This document shows, in pieces, positions 1 to 8,457 of a stretch of 64,000 bases of DNA (positions are counted from its first letter, which is position 1; each line of letters starts with the position of its first letter). The notes beneath the pieces were generated by a model that made no database searches, was not told where the DNA came from, and was given only the letters and a program-made list of their open reading frames with translations. The DNA comes from Rheinheimera maricola (GTDB lineage Bacteria; Pseudomonadota; Gammaproteobacteria; Enterobacterales; Alteromonadaceae): positions 612,925 to 676,924 of the forward strand of contig NZ_JAERPS020000002.1 of NCBI RefSeq assembly GCF_016918075.2, given 5' to 3'. The translations under genes were made by a program, and so were the position numbers.

Positions 1-146
1 GACGACAGGCTTTAACCCTAGTCAATTGCTGCCAGTTTACCAGTATTGCTACGGATAATGGCAAAAACTAGCTTAGCATAGTTAAACACCCGCTAAACCA
101 GTGCACAAAATGCCGATAATACTATTGCAGCCTGCTGCAGTAAGCC

Positions 147-836
147 TCAAGGCAAATCGAAAATCAGCGCCTTTACTGCACGATTTGCCGTTAAACTTAC
201 CTCGCTTTGCTGGCTAATTTTAATGCCATCCCCAGCCCGCACAATATGCCCGGCTACGTTAAGCTCACCGTCGATAAGGTGAATATATATTTTTCGCTCT
301 GGCGCCACGGCTAATGTTTGCCACGCTGAGTCTTGCAGCAACAGCTGATACAACAACGCATCCTGGCGCACAGTTAAACTGCCTTCACGCCCATCGGGTG
401 ACAAAATGAGTGTTAAGCCGTCTCGCTGGCCAAAATCTTTTTGCTGGTAGCCAGGTGCACCGTCCAGCTGGTTTGGCTGCAGCCAAATCTGCAAGAATTT
501 TAACGCTGCCGTTTTACTGGCGTTAAACTCACTGTGGTAAATGCCCTTACCGGCACTCATCAGTTGAAACTCACCGGCTGGCAGCACTTCGGTATTACCG
601 GCGGAGTCTTTATGGGCAATGTTGCCTTCCAGCACCAGGCTTAAAATTTCCATATTTTTATGGCCATGGGTATCAAAACCGGCGCCTGGTGCAACCCAGT
701 CATCATTTATCACCCGCAGCGCCGAAAACCCCATCTGCGCCGGGTCGTAATAGCCGGCAAACGAGAAGCTATGCCGGCTTTGTAACCAGCCAAAATCGGC
801 TTTGCCGCGTTGCTCTGCCTGACGAAGTTCAAACAT
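147..836 (-). CDS. Pirin family protein (YhhW-like bicupin)
   Basis: This 229-residue cytoplasmic bicupin belongs to the pirin/YhhW family, some members of which oxidise quercetin. The N-terminal cupin keeps the likely metal ligands: H57 and H59 in THGHKNMEI, and H101 and E103 in YHSEFN. The C-terminal cupin (about 140-229) is more divergent and has no obvious metal site, as is usual for the family. The gene is divergent from an FMN reductase gene, and the 165-bp gap contains the inverted repeat TTCAAA-ttt-TTTGAA. The true substrate is unknown; pirins are also described as redox or transcription cofactors. Family assignment is firm, the reaction is not. Confidence 0.9.
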   Translation of the reverse strand: MFELRQAEQRGKADFGWLQSRHSFSFAGYYDPAQMGFSALRVINDDWVAPGAGFDTHGHKNMEILSLVLEGNIAHKDSAGNTEVLPAGEFQLMSAGKGIYHSEFNASKTAALKFLQIWLQPNQLDGAPGYQQKDFGQRDGLTLILSPDGREGSLTVRQDALLYQLLLQDSAWQTLAVAPERKIYIHLIDGELNVAGHIVRAGDGIKISQQSEVSLTANRAVKALIFDLP

Positions 837-918
837 GGTAATACTCCTGCTAGTAGTTAGTGTACAAAGCTTAGCGTGGCGTGATAATGGCTAAAAGCGG
901 AATAAATTGGCCCAAAGG

Positions 919-933
919 TTCAAATTTTTTGAA
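919..933. promoter_or_regulatory. Inverted repeat in divergent promoter region
   Basis: A perfect 6-bp inverted repeat, TTCAAA-ttt-TTTGAA, lies between the divergent pirin and FMN reductase genes. Its position fits a shared operator for a redox or LysR/HxlR-type regulator, but no such regulator is adjacent. AT-rich chance symmetry is possible. Confidence 0.35.
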
Positions 934-1001
934 TTAACGCATAATGCATCATGCTGAACTACACTATGCAGCAAACACCCTCACCATTTCAGGAGAACCT
1001 C

Positions 1002-1547
1002 ATGACAATAAATGTATTGGCTATTTGTGGCAGTTTGCGCGCTAAATCAACTAATCGTGGTCTGGTGCACTATGCGCAGTCCCATGCGCCGCAGGGGATG
1101 AAAATTCATCTGGCCGAACTGCTTGATGTGCCCTTTTACAATGCCGATCTGGCAGAAAAGCCGCCGTCAGTGCAGCAATTGCTAAAGCAACTTGCTAGTG
1201 CGGATGCGCTGCTGCTGGCCTGTCCGGAATATAATTATTCACTGGCACCAGCGCTAAAAAATGCGCTTGATTGGGCCTCACGTGAACCCGACAATCACCT
1301 GCTAAGCGGTAAAGCAGTGGCGATTATGGGCGCCGGCGGCGGCATGGGTACCAGCCGAGCCCAGTATCACCTGCGTCAGGTGTGTGTGTATTTAAACTTA
1401 CACCCGCTTAATCAGCCAGAGGTGTTTGCCAACGCTTTTAGCGGTGCCTTTGACACCGACGGCAACTTAACCGACGAACGTATTCAGGCTCTGGTGGTAA
1501 AACAATTGGCTGCGCTGCATAAATGGCAGCAACAGCTAAGTAAATAA
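1002..1547 (+). CDS. NADPH-dependent FMN reductase family protein
   Basis: This 181-residue flavodoxin-fold protein reduces FMN or quinones with NAD(P)H in the cytosol. The phosphate-binding loop GSLRAKSTNR is close to the N-terminus, and the PEYNYSLAPALKNALDW segment and the GAGGGMGTSRAQ loop are typical of the ArsH/YieF/ChrR-like superfamily. I chose the ATG at 1002 because AGGAGAA lies just upstream and the fold begins at MTINVLAICGSLR; an in-frame ATG at 951 would add 17 residues that do not fit the fold. It is divergent from the pirin gene, so a shared redox-stress role is plausible but not shown. Confidence 0.9.
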   Translation: MTINVLAICGSLRAKSTNRGLVHYAQSHAPQGMKIHLAELLDVPFYNADLAEKPPSVQQLLKQLASADALLLACPEYNYSLAPALKNALDWASREPDNHLLSGKAVAIMGAGGGMGTSRAQYHLRQVCVYLNLHPLNQPEVFANAFSGAFDTDGNLTDERIQALVVKQLAALHKWQQQLSK

Positions 1548-1589
1548 ACCAGGAAACATCGGCCGCAGATTATGAGAGTGTACTAGCCT

Positions 1590-2510
1590 ATGAAACTGCT
1601 TTTCTTATTACTCCTGATACTCAGCTGCTCTGCATGGGCACAGTTGCCGCGCGTCGCGGCCGGCAGCATAGAACGGCTCGAACTATTTCCGTCTAACTTT
1701 GTGCCCGCACGCCACGTTGATATCTGGCTGCCAAATGGTTACGATCCAACACAACGTTACGCCGTACTTTACATGCATGACGGCCAGATGCTATTCGATG
1801 GCAGTAACAGCTGGAATCAGCAGGAGTGGCGGCTGGATGAGGTGGCGCAACAGCTTATAAATAGCGGCAACGTAAGGCCTTTTATTGTGGTAGCCGTGTT
1901 TAATGCTGGTAGCGCGCGCCACAGTGAATATTTTCCACAACAACCCTTTAACGCACTAAACGCTGCAACGCAGCAGCAGTTGTATCAAGTCCGCCGCTCG
2001 ATTGAGCAGGCCTTATTCAGCCAGCCCGTGTATTCCGACAATTATCTGCGCTTTCTGGTGCAGGAACTTAAACCCTATATCGATAAGCACTATGCGGTGC
2101 ATACCGACGCCGACAATACCTTTATTATGGGATCGAGTATGGGCGGCCTGATTTCCTGGTACGCACTAAGTGAATACCCCCTGGTATTTGGTGGTGCCGC
2201 TTGTCTGTCAACCCACTGGCCCGGCAGCTTTGCGCCAGAAGACAATCCGATACCTGCTGCATTTTTTAACTACCTGCGACAAAAGTTACCCGATCCCGAC
2301 CGACACAAATTGTATTTCGACTTTGGCACCGAGACACTCGACGCCTGGTATCCACCCTTGCAAGCACAGGCCGATGCCATCATGGCCAGTAAAGGCTACG
2401 ACAGCAGCAACTGGCAAACTTTGCGCTTTGACGGTGCCGGGCACAGTGAAAACGCCTGGGCAGAGCGCTTACACCTACCACTGACGTTTTTACTTGGTAC
2501 CCAGCGTTAA
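1590..2510 (+). CDS. Secreted alpha/beta hydrolase (Fes/IroE-type esterase)
   Basis: This 306-residue protein begins with a Sec signal peptide (about 1-17, cleavage near AWA) and carries an esterase-D/enterochelin-esterase-like alpha/beta-hydrolase domain. The nucleophile is S183 in GSSMGG, and the catalytic histidine is probably in GAGHSENAW near the C-terminus. YAVLYMHDGQMLFD is the typical strand and oxyanion region. A paralogue with an extra N-terminal domain lies at 21659-22849. The protein probably cleaves an ester in the periplasm, but no siderophore genes are nearby, so I do not assign a substrate. It is convergent with the M14 peptidase gene, with only 12 bp between the stops. Confidence 0.85.
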   Translation: MKLLFLLLLILSCSAWAQLPRVAAGSIERLELFPSNFVPARHVDIWLPNGYDPTQRYAVLYMHDGQMLFDGSNSWNQQEWRLDEVAQQLINSGNVRPFIVVAVFNAGSARHSEYFPQQPFNALNAATQQQLYQVRRSIEQALFSQPVYSDNYLRFLVQELKPYIDKHYAVHTDADNTFIMGSSMGGLISWYALSEYPLVFGGAACLSTHWPGSFAPEDNPIPAAFFNYLRQKLPDPDRHKLYFDFGTETLDAWYPPLQAQADAIMASKGYDSSNWQTLRFDGAGHSENAWAERLHLPLTFLLGTQR

Positions 2511-2522
2511 TTTACCTCAACC

Positions 2523-3947
2523 TCAAGTGCCAAGCGGATTTAACAGTTTGCCGCGGTTAAGATCGAGCAACTGGCCATTAAGTAATGCCAGTTGCACTCC
2601 TTGGTCATTCGCCAACAAAAAGGTGGCACTGCGGTTGCGTTGCGGTGCGTCGGCGCTTAGCCCTTGCGGGTTAAGCAACACTGGCAGTGCGGTGCTAATG
2701 GTTAGCAAGCTGCCATCGCCGGTAAAGTGGCTGTACCCCTGGCGCAGCAGCGCCAGATAGCCGGAGTCATCCAGTGTCAGCGGCTTGTCTAGCCGGTAAG
2801 CTTTGGCTGGCTGATAGCGCAAGCCACTGGCGTTAAACGCATGGTAACTACCATAAATAGATAAATCGCCAATATCACGGATCCGCGCTTGTTTGGCGCC
2901 CTCAATGTCTAAATCTAGCGCCAGATCCACCTGCGCGGCATTGCCATTGACACTAATCGCCAAGTTATTAATCAGTAAATCTTTAATACCGCCATCCCGG
3001 TTAAACGGTATTGCCTGATACGCACTTAGCGGCTGTTTGGCATAGGCGCCACTGGCAATGCTACTTAAGCTCATTGCTAACAACTGCGTGGTTAGCCGGC
3101 GCGCCACCTGGCGGTTGTCGTCTGACGGATGGCCGCCAGCTTCTATTAACACTGTACTAATCCCCATACCGGCGAAGGTGTCGCCAAACGAACGCCAGGA
3201 GAAGGTGTCATTATATTTCGCCAGATAACCGGGCAATTCGTTTGCCATGAGATCGCGCATATCACCAATCAATTGCATGGCTTTTTTACGCGCGTCGTCA
3301 ATATCTTTAGCGTCGTTAAAAGCCGGTGCCAATAAAGATATTGTCGCTTGTTTGTTACTGTCACCAACGGCATAAAAGCGGTTTTGGTCGTGTAAATTCA
3401 AGCCAAAGTCGGGCTTAAATTCGCTGGCTGCCTGCATTAACAGCCGCCCTTCTGGCGTTTGTAGCGCCTTAGCATCGCGGTTTATGTCAATGCCCATGCT
3501 GTTAAAGCGCGCACCACTTGCGGCACCATCCGGGTTCAGCATAGGTATTAACCTTAGGCTAAGCCGATCCAGCCAGCTGTTGCGCCACGGCGCTTGTGAC
3601 TCTGCCGCGATAATGTTCAGTAAATCCATTAACGCCGCGGTTGCAGTAGACTCATCACCGTGCATTTGCGACCAGGCCAACACTTTCACCGGCCCGGTAC
3701 CAATATCAATTTGCCAAATTGGTGTCGCCAAAGCCGACTGTCCCAATTGACTAAAACGAAACAACGGGTTTTGCTTGTGCTGTGCCAGCACGGGTGCAAT
3801 ATCGCTATGCACCAATTGTGGTTTATCCAGCCCAGGTTGTTTGAACTCATTGTATTGCTGTACTGATAAACTGCTGAATGTCATTGCTGGTACCACCGTA
3901 GTAAAACTGAATAACGCGGCCAAAAGCCAGATTAATGTGCGCGGCAT
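2523..3947 (-). CDS. M14 family zinc carboxypeptidase-like protein, exported
   Basis: This 474-residue protein has a signal peptide (about 1-21) followed by an M14 metallopeptidase domain. The zinc-binding HxxE is H96-G-D-E99, with a further histidine in GLNLHDQNRF and a candidate catalytic glutamate in TVLIEAGGHPSDDN. INRD, in the segment SMGIDINRDAKALQTPEG, is the substrate-binding NR-like motif. The last 150 residues form a separate beta-rich region with no clear family. It probably trims peptides, possibly cell-wall-derived ones, in the periplasm. It is divergent from an antiporter gene and may be expressed alone. Confidence 0.85.
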   Translation of the reverse strand: MPRTLIWLLAALFSFTTVVPAMTFSSLSVQQYNEFKQPGLDKPQLVHSDIAPVLAQHKQNPLFRFSQLGQSALATPIWQIDIGTGPVKVLAWSQMHGDESTATAALMDLLNIIAAESQAPWRNSWLDRLSLRLIPMLNPDGAASGARFNSMGIDINRDAKALQTPEGRLLMQAASEFKPDFGLNLHDQNRFYAVGDSNKQATISLLAPAFNDAKDIDDARKKAMQLIGDMRDLMANELPGYLAKYNDTFSWRSFGDTFAGMGISTVLIEAGGHPSDDNRQVARRLTTQLLAMSLSSIASGAYAKQPLSAYQAIPFNRDGGIKDLLINNLAISVNGNAAQVDLALDLDIEGAKQARIRDIGDLSIYGSYHAFNASGLRYQPAKAYRLDKPLTLDDSGYLALLRQGYSHFTGDGSLLTISTALPVLLNPQGLSADAPQRNRSATFLLANDQGVQLALLNGQLLDLNRGKLLNPLGT

Positions 3948-4164
3948 ACTACACCTGTAACGTAACGTCTTGTGTGGCTAAGCATGGCGCAGTTTTGTTA
4001 ACAAAAGCAAGTTATCTACTAACGGCCAAACCGATTGCAAGCCACATCCACCGCAAGCACTGTTTTTTCGCAAAAGCCACACCAAGGCTTGCGGGCTAAC
4101 CGGACAACCGGTATAAATTATTCAGCATTAACGCAAAATAGAATAATAATTATAGGAGGCCATT

Positions 4165-5556
4165 TTGGCTGATTGGCTAACGCTGTTACCGGCTCTGGTG
4201 GCAATTATTGTGGTGCTGTGGCGTAAAGAAGTGATTTTAGCGCTGTTGTTATCACTGTGTACCGCTGAACTACTCATTTTCTGGCAAGCGGGCCAGGGCG
4301 CAGGCCCAATGTTACTGCTCGATGGCAGCATTCAAACTTTGGAGCGCATCGTTGCGGTAACCCAAGACGGTGATAACGCCCGCATTTTAATGTTCTCATT
4401 GTTAGTAGGTGGTTTGCTGGCTTATATGCGCGACTCTGGTGGTGTGTCGGCTACGGTTAAAATGTTGGTAGAAAAAGGCATCGCCAAAACGCCGCGCCAG
4501 GCCGGTTTACTCACCTTCTTTATCAGTTCAGTGACTTTTATTGAGTCTAACCTCAGTTCATTAACGGCCGGTATCAGCTCACGTGGCTTATTCGACAAAT
4601 TTAAAATGAGCCGCGCCCGGCTGGCCTATATTATCGACAGTACCAGTGCACCTATCTGTATTATTATTCTGCTAAACGGCTGGGGCGCTTATATTCTAGG
4701 CCTGCTTAGCACCTACTCACTGGGCGATAACCCGGTAAGCGTATTAATTGGCACCATACCGCTGAACTTTTATGCCCTATTTACCCTAACAGTAGTGCTG
4801 TACACCATTATAACCGGCAAAGTGTATGGCCCAATGCGCAAGTCAGAGCAACAACTGCATACACTGGCCGCACATAGCGAAATAGACATCCCGCCCAGCC
4901 ACCCGACATTTATGCTGGTACCGCTGCTAACATTGGTCGCATCTATGCTGGGCTTTATGCTACTCACCGGCAATGGCCGGCTGGTATCGGGTTCGGGCTC
5001 GCAGTCGGTACTATATGCCACCACATTGGCCTGTTTAGTGGCCTATTGCATGATGCTAATGAGTAAACGCTTTAAGCATCAACAATTGGTAGATATTGGC
5101 TTTAAAGGCATGAGCGAGTTATTGCCACTGGTTACTATAGTGTTGTTGTCGTTGGCACTGGGCAGCAGTTTAAAATTACTCGGCACCGGCAGCTTTATAG
5201 CTTCTATAGTTAATGACAGCCTGCCATTAACGCTGATCCCCGCATTGTTATTTTTGGCCGGCGCACTTATTTCATTTACTACCGGTACCAGTTGGGGCAC
5301 TTTCGCTATTTTGATTCCCATCGGTATGCCCATGGTAGAATTACTAGGTTTACCGCCCTCGCTGGTATTGGCCGCCATTTTAAGCGGTGGGGTATTCGGC
5401 GATCATTGTTCACCCATATCAGACAGCACGGCCGTAAGTTCGGTGGCCTCAGGCTGTGATCTACTCGAACACGTAAAAACCCAGTTACCTTATGCGCTGT
5501 TTTGCGGCGCACTGGCGCTGCTGGCTTTTCTGGCCGCCGGCCTGATCATGATTTAA
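4165..5556 (+). CDS. Na+/H+ antiporter, NhaC family
   Basis: This 463-residue inner-membrane protein has roughly a dozen hydrophobic segments and belongs to the NhaC/ion-transporter superfamily. Signature stretches are TFIESNLSSLTAG, ISFTTGTSWGTFAIL and GGVFGDHCSPISDSTAVSS, the last being the conserved GDHxSPISDT-type motif. The start is TTG at 4165, supported by AGGAGG ending 5 bases upstream and by the N-terminal helix starting straight after it. It would exchange cytosolic sodium for protons, but members of this superfamily also move organic substrates. The next gene follows by 13 bp, so the two are likely co-transcribed. Confidence 0.88.
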   Translation: MADWLTLLPALVAIIVVLWRKEVILALLLSLCTAELLIFWQAGQGAGPMLLLDGSIQTLERIVAVTQDGDNARILMFSLLVGGLLAYMRDSGGVSATVKMLVEKGIAKTPRQAGLLTFFISSVTFIESNLSSLTAGISSRGLFDKFKMSRARLAYIIDSTSAPICIIILLNGWGAYILGLLSTYSLGDNPVSVLIGTIPLNFYALFTLTVVLYTIITGKVYGPMRKSEQQLHTLAAHSEIDIPPSHPTFMLVPLLTLVASMLGFMLLTGNGRLVSGSGSQSVLYATTLACLVAYCMMLMSKRFKHQQLVDIGFKGMSELLPLVTIVLLSLALGSSLKLLGTGSFIASIVNDSLPLTLIPALLFLAGALISFTTGTSWGTFAILIPIGMPMVELLGLPPSLVLAAILSGGVFGDHCSPISDSTAVSSVASGCDLLEHVKTQLPYALFCGALALLAFLAAGLIMI

Positions 5557-5569
5557 CCCGGAGCTCACG

Positions 5570-6244
5570 ATGCAAAGTATACTAGGTAGCCTGGCATTAT
5601 TAACCGGCCTTGGCGTTAGTGCCAATGACATACCGGCAGACTTCAGTGATGTGGGCAGCCTGTTGCCCACAGTACAAATAAACATGGCCTACCTTGGCAG
5701 CGCTAACTTTGTAGGCGCCCAGGTAGATGGCTACGAGGCCAATAAATGCTATCTACAGCAAAATGCTGCCACCGCCTTGGCACAGGTGCAGCAAGCGGCA
5801 ATGGCACAAGGCTATAGCCTGTGGATATTCGATTGCTATCGGCCGCAACGGGCAGTAAATCATTTTATGCGCTGGGCAGCAGATTTGGCCGACACCAGCA
5901 CCAAAATGCAGTACTACCCTAATCTGGACAAAGACAAACTGGTGGGTGAATACATAGCAGAGCAGTCTGGCCACAGCCGCGGCAGCACTGTCGATTTAAG
6001 CCTGGCGCAGCAAGACGATACCGGCAACTGGCGACCGATTGATATGGGATCAGCCTTTGATATGTTCGACCCGATCTCTAACGTCGGTGCCAGCGGGCTT
6101 AGCCGGCAACAACAGGCAAACCGCCAACTGCTTGAAAGCTTAATGCTCAGTGCTGGCTTTAAAGTGTATAACATGGAGTGGTGGCATTTTACTCACCAAC
6201 CACCGGTATACACCGACACATATTTTGACTTCGTCATAAGATAA
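5570..6244 (+). CDS. D-alanyl-D-alanine dipeptidase, VanX/DdpX family
   Basis: This 224-residue M15 zinc dipeptidase hydrolyses D-Ala-D-Ala. The zinc and catalytic set is visible: H135 and D142 in GHSRGSTVDL, E203 and H206 in MEWWHF, plus R91 in DCYRPQRAV. A hydrophobic start (LGSLALLTGLGVSA) suggests export to the periplasm. It follows the antiporter gene by 13 bp. The lack of VanA/VanH neighbours argues for peptidoglycan turnover rather than glycopeptide resistance. Family assignment is strong; the physiological role is inferred. Confidence 0.9.
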   Translation: MQSILGSLALLTGLGVSANDIPADFSDVGSLLPTVQINMAYLGSANFVGAQVDGYEANKCYLQQNAATALAQVQQAAMAQGYSLWIFDCYRPQRAVNHFMRWAADLADTSTKMQYYPNLDKDKLVGEYIAEQSGHSRGSTVDLSLAQQDDTGNWRPIDMGSAFDMFDPISNVGASGLSRQQQANRQLLESLMLSAGFKVYNMEWWHFTHQPPVYTDTYFDFVIR

Positions 6245-6340
6245 AACTGATCTAACGCAACAACGCCGGCAAACCGACTTGTGTTGTCGGCAAAAGCCTG
6301 CTTAGCTTTTGCCAGTGGTGATAACATAAGTAGTGATCGA

Positions 6341-7543
6341 ATGTCCGTAAGCTCCACTGAGCAGCAGTTATTAGTGTTTATTATGTTGTTAACTGGGGTA
6401 TCAACCATAGCCTGGCTTATTTTGTCGCGGCTAATGCGCATTGCCCCTGTTGCCAGCCTACGTTTTTCTGCCGCCAATATGCTGCTGTTTGTTGGCGTGG
6501 CTATGTTATTTTTACGCCAGGTAGATAGCAGCCTGCTGTTTTGGCTGGGTGCCGACTTACTGGCATTATTGGCTTTTGTCGCATTAAAAGCCGGCTTTTT
6601 GGCGCTGTTTAAACACCCCTCTGCCATTAAAACAGACCTCGGCTTACTGTTGCTGTGGTCCATACTAGCGCTACAGGTGCCAGATAATGCCAAAGAGCAT
6701 TGGCTCGGCCTGTTGTTTTCTGCGTTTGCTTTTATCAGCCTGGCATCGAGCACCACTATTTTGTATCAGGCTTCCGCTAACAGTTTTAAAAAACGCTATG
6801 CCGCGGCAGTAGCCGCCCCTTTAGCGGGTATCAGCCTGCTGTTTTTACTGCGTTTTTTAACCTCGCTATTTATTGAGCAGCAAGATACGCCAGTAGTACA
6901 CCAGGGTAAATCTGAGCTGTACTGGGCCTATTTAGTGTTTGTATTGCTGGTCAATATCACCATTTTCAGCAGCACCTTAGTGCGCCTGGTAGCCAAAATA
7001 CGCCATCTGGCAGACCGCGATCAGCTTACTGGCCTATACAATCGTTTTGCTCTTAACCGTAAACTGATGCAACTGCAGCATCTGCATATGCGCCATCAGC
7101 AGCCATATGCCATTTTGTTGTTCGATTTAGACCACTTTAAGCGCATCAATGACCGTTTCGGTCATTTAGCCGGCGACAAAGCCCTTAAGCACGCCGCTAA
7201 TTTACTCAGCAGCAATATTCGCAGCGAAGATGTCCTTGGCCGTTTTGGTGGTGAGGAGTTTTTGCTGTTACTACCCATGACAGAGCGCCCAATGGCAGAG
7301 CAGGTGGCGGCTAAATTACTAGCAGTTTTACACCAACACCCGCTGCAGCTAAATGACAATACCCTACAGCTTACCAGCAGTATTGGTATCGCCGTTGCCG
7401 GGCTAGAAAACCCTGCAGCCAGCAGCGAAGTATTGCTACAACAAGCCGATCAGGCGTTATACCAAGCAAAAGACAACGGCCGGGACCAGATAAACACGTA
7501 CACAGCACCCACTGATACAGGCTTAAAAACCACGATAAGCTAA
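6341..7543 (+). CDS. Membrane-bound diguanylate cyclase (GGDEF)
   Basis: This protein makes cyclic di-GMP from two GTP. About six to seven hydrophobic segments fill the first 215 residues, followed by a GGDEF domain whose active site reads GGEEF. The RxxD inhibitory site (RSED) lies five residues before it, so product inhibition is likely. The membrane part looks like a generic sensor with no named domain. I place the start at the ATG at 6341, just before the first membrane helix. A GTG at 6281 would add 20 residues without adding a recognisable feature, and neither start has a strong ribosome-binding site. Confidence 0.85.
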   Translation: MSVSSTEQQLLVFIMLLTGVSTIAWLILSRLMRIAPVASLRFSAANMLLFVGVAMLFLRQVDSSLLFWLGADLLALLAFVALKAGFLALFKHPSAIKTDLGLLLLWSILALQVPDNAKEHWLGLLFSAFAFISLASSTTILYQASANSFKKRYAAAVAAPLAGISLLFLLRFLTSLFIEQQDTPVVHQGKSELYWAYLVFVLLVNITIFSSTLVRLVAKIRHLADRDQLTGLYNRFALNRKLMQLQHLHMRHQQPYAILLFDLDHFKRINDRFGHLAGDKALKHAANLLSSNIRSEDVLGRFGGEEFLLLLPMTERPMAEQVAAKLLAVLHQHPLQLNDNTLQLTSSIGIAVAGLENPAASSEVLLQQADQALYQAKDNGRDQINTYTAPTDTGLKTTIS

Positions 7544-7691
7544 GCGCAAAATTCGCTTTTGACTACTGTGGCCAGCACAGTGAACGTTGTGCTCATCTGG
7601 CCCGGCGCGTTTATTAGCAGCAGCCGAATCTAACAACTTGTGATAATATTTCAGCCAGATTAAGTAGATACCCGCAGTTAGAGGCAGCATT

Positions 7692-8309
7692 ATGGCAAGA
7701 CGCACCAAAGCCGAAGCAGAAAGCACCCGTGCCGCTATTTTAGATGCAGCTGAAGTGTTGTTTTATCAGCATGGCGTGTCTCGTACAACGCTGGAGAAAA
7801 TTGCCACTGCCGCCCAGGTTACCCGTGGCGCCATTTACTGGCATTTTGACAACAAAGCCGCGCTGTTTAATGCCATGCTAGAACGGGTGCGTTTGCCATT
7901 TCAGCATTTGCTGGATGCTGTCGATAGCAACACCATGGCCGATCCTTTTTTGCAAATCCGCGATTTAATGGTCAATGGTTTAACCTTAATTGCCAGCAGT
8001 CAGCAGCATCATCGCGTACTCACTATTGTGTTTCATCGCTGCGAATATATTGACGAATTAAACCCGGCCGTAACCAAACAAGATGAGCTGGATGAACAAG
8101 CCGTGGCCGTAATGCAACGTGCCTTTGAACGTGCAGAAAAATCCGGTAGTTTGCGCAGTGGTGTGTCGCCAAGAATGGCGGCGATGTCACTGCATATGTA
8201 TGTTGGCGGTATTATCAGCCATTATTTGTTAAAGCCGCAGCAATGTGACTTACAACAGTATGCCGGCAGCTTAATTGACACTATGTTGCAGGGCTTAAAG
8301 CAGCCTTAA
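7692..8309 (+). CDS. acrR: TetR family transcriptional repressor AcrR
   Basis: This 205-residue repressor has an N-terminal helix-turn-helix (about 10-55) very close to E. coli AcrR, including TRGAIYWHFDNKAALF. The C-terminal half would bind drugs or other inducers. Its likely target is the AcrAB pump at 11705-15962: the DNA upstream of acrA carries inverted TACATACA/TGTATGTA arms at 16023-16042, matching the arms of the E. coli AcrR operator. Unlike E. coli, acrR is not divergent from acrA but lies 7.7 kb away, with a sensor kinase gene between them. I see no such arms in front of acrR itself. Confidence 0.9.
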   Translation: MARRTKAEAESTRAAILDAAEVLFYQHGVSRTTLEKIATAAQVTRGAIYWHFDNKAALFNAMLERVRLPFQHLLDAVDSNTMADPFLQIRDLMVNGLTLIASSQQHHRVLTIVFHRCEYIDELNPAVTKQDELDEQAVAVMQRAFERAEKSGSLRSGVSPRMAAMSLHMYVGGIISHYLLKPQQCDLQQYAGSLIDTMLQGLKQP

Positions 8310-8457
8310 GTGGCTATGCAGTGGCAGACATTTAAATATACTTACATTCTACTGCGACTTTTGTATTGTCGGCCTTGCTTTCATCCACGGCGTCTAACAC
8401 ACTGAAATACTGCTAATATATGTGGTGTTTAGCTTGCCAACCTTGCGGAGTGCCGAT

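Noticed and set aside
951..1001. Upstream start for the FMN reductase at 951
   Set aside because: It adds 17 residues that do not fit the flavodoxin fold; AGGAGAA directly precedes the ATG at 1002.
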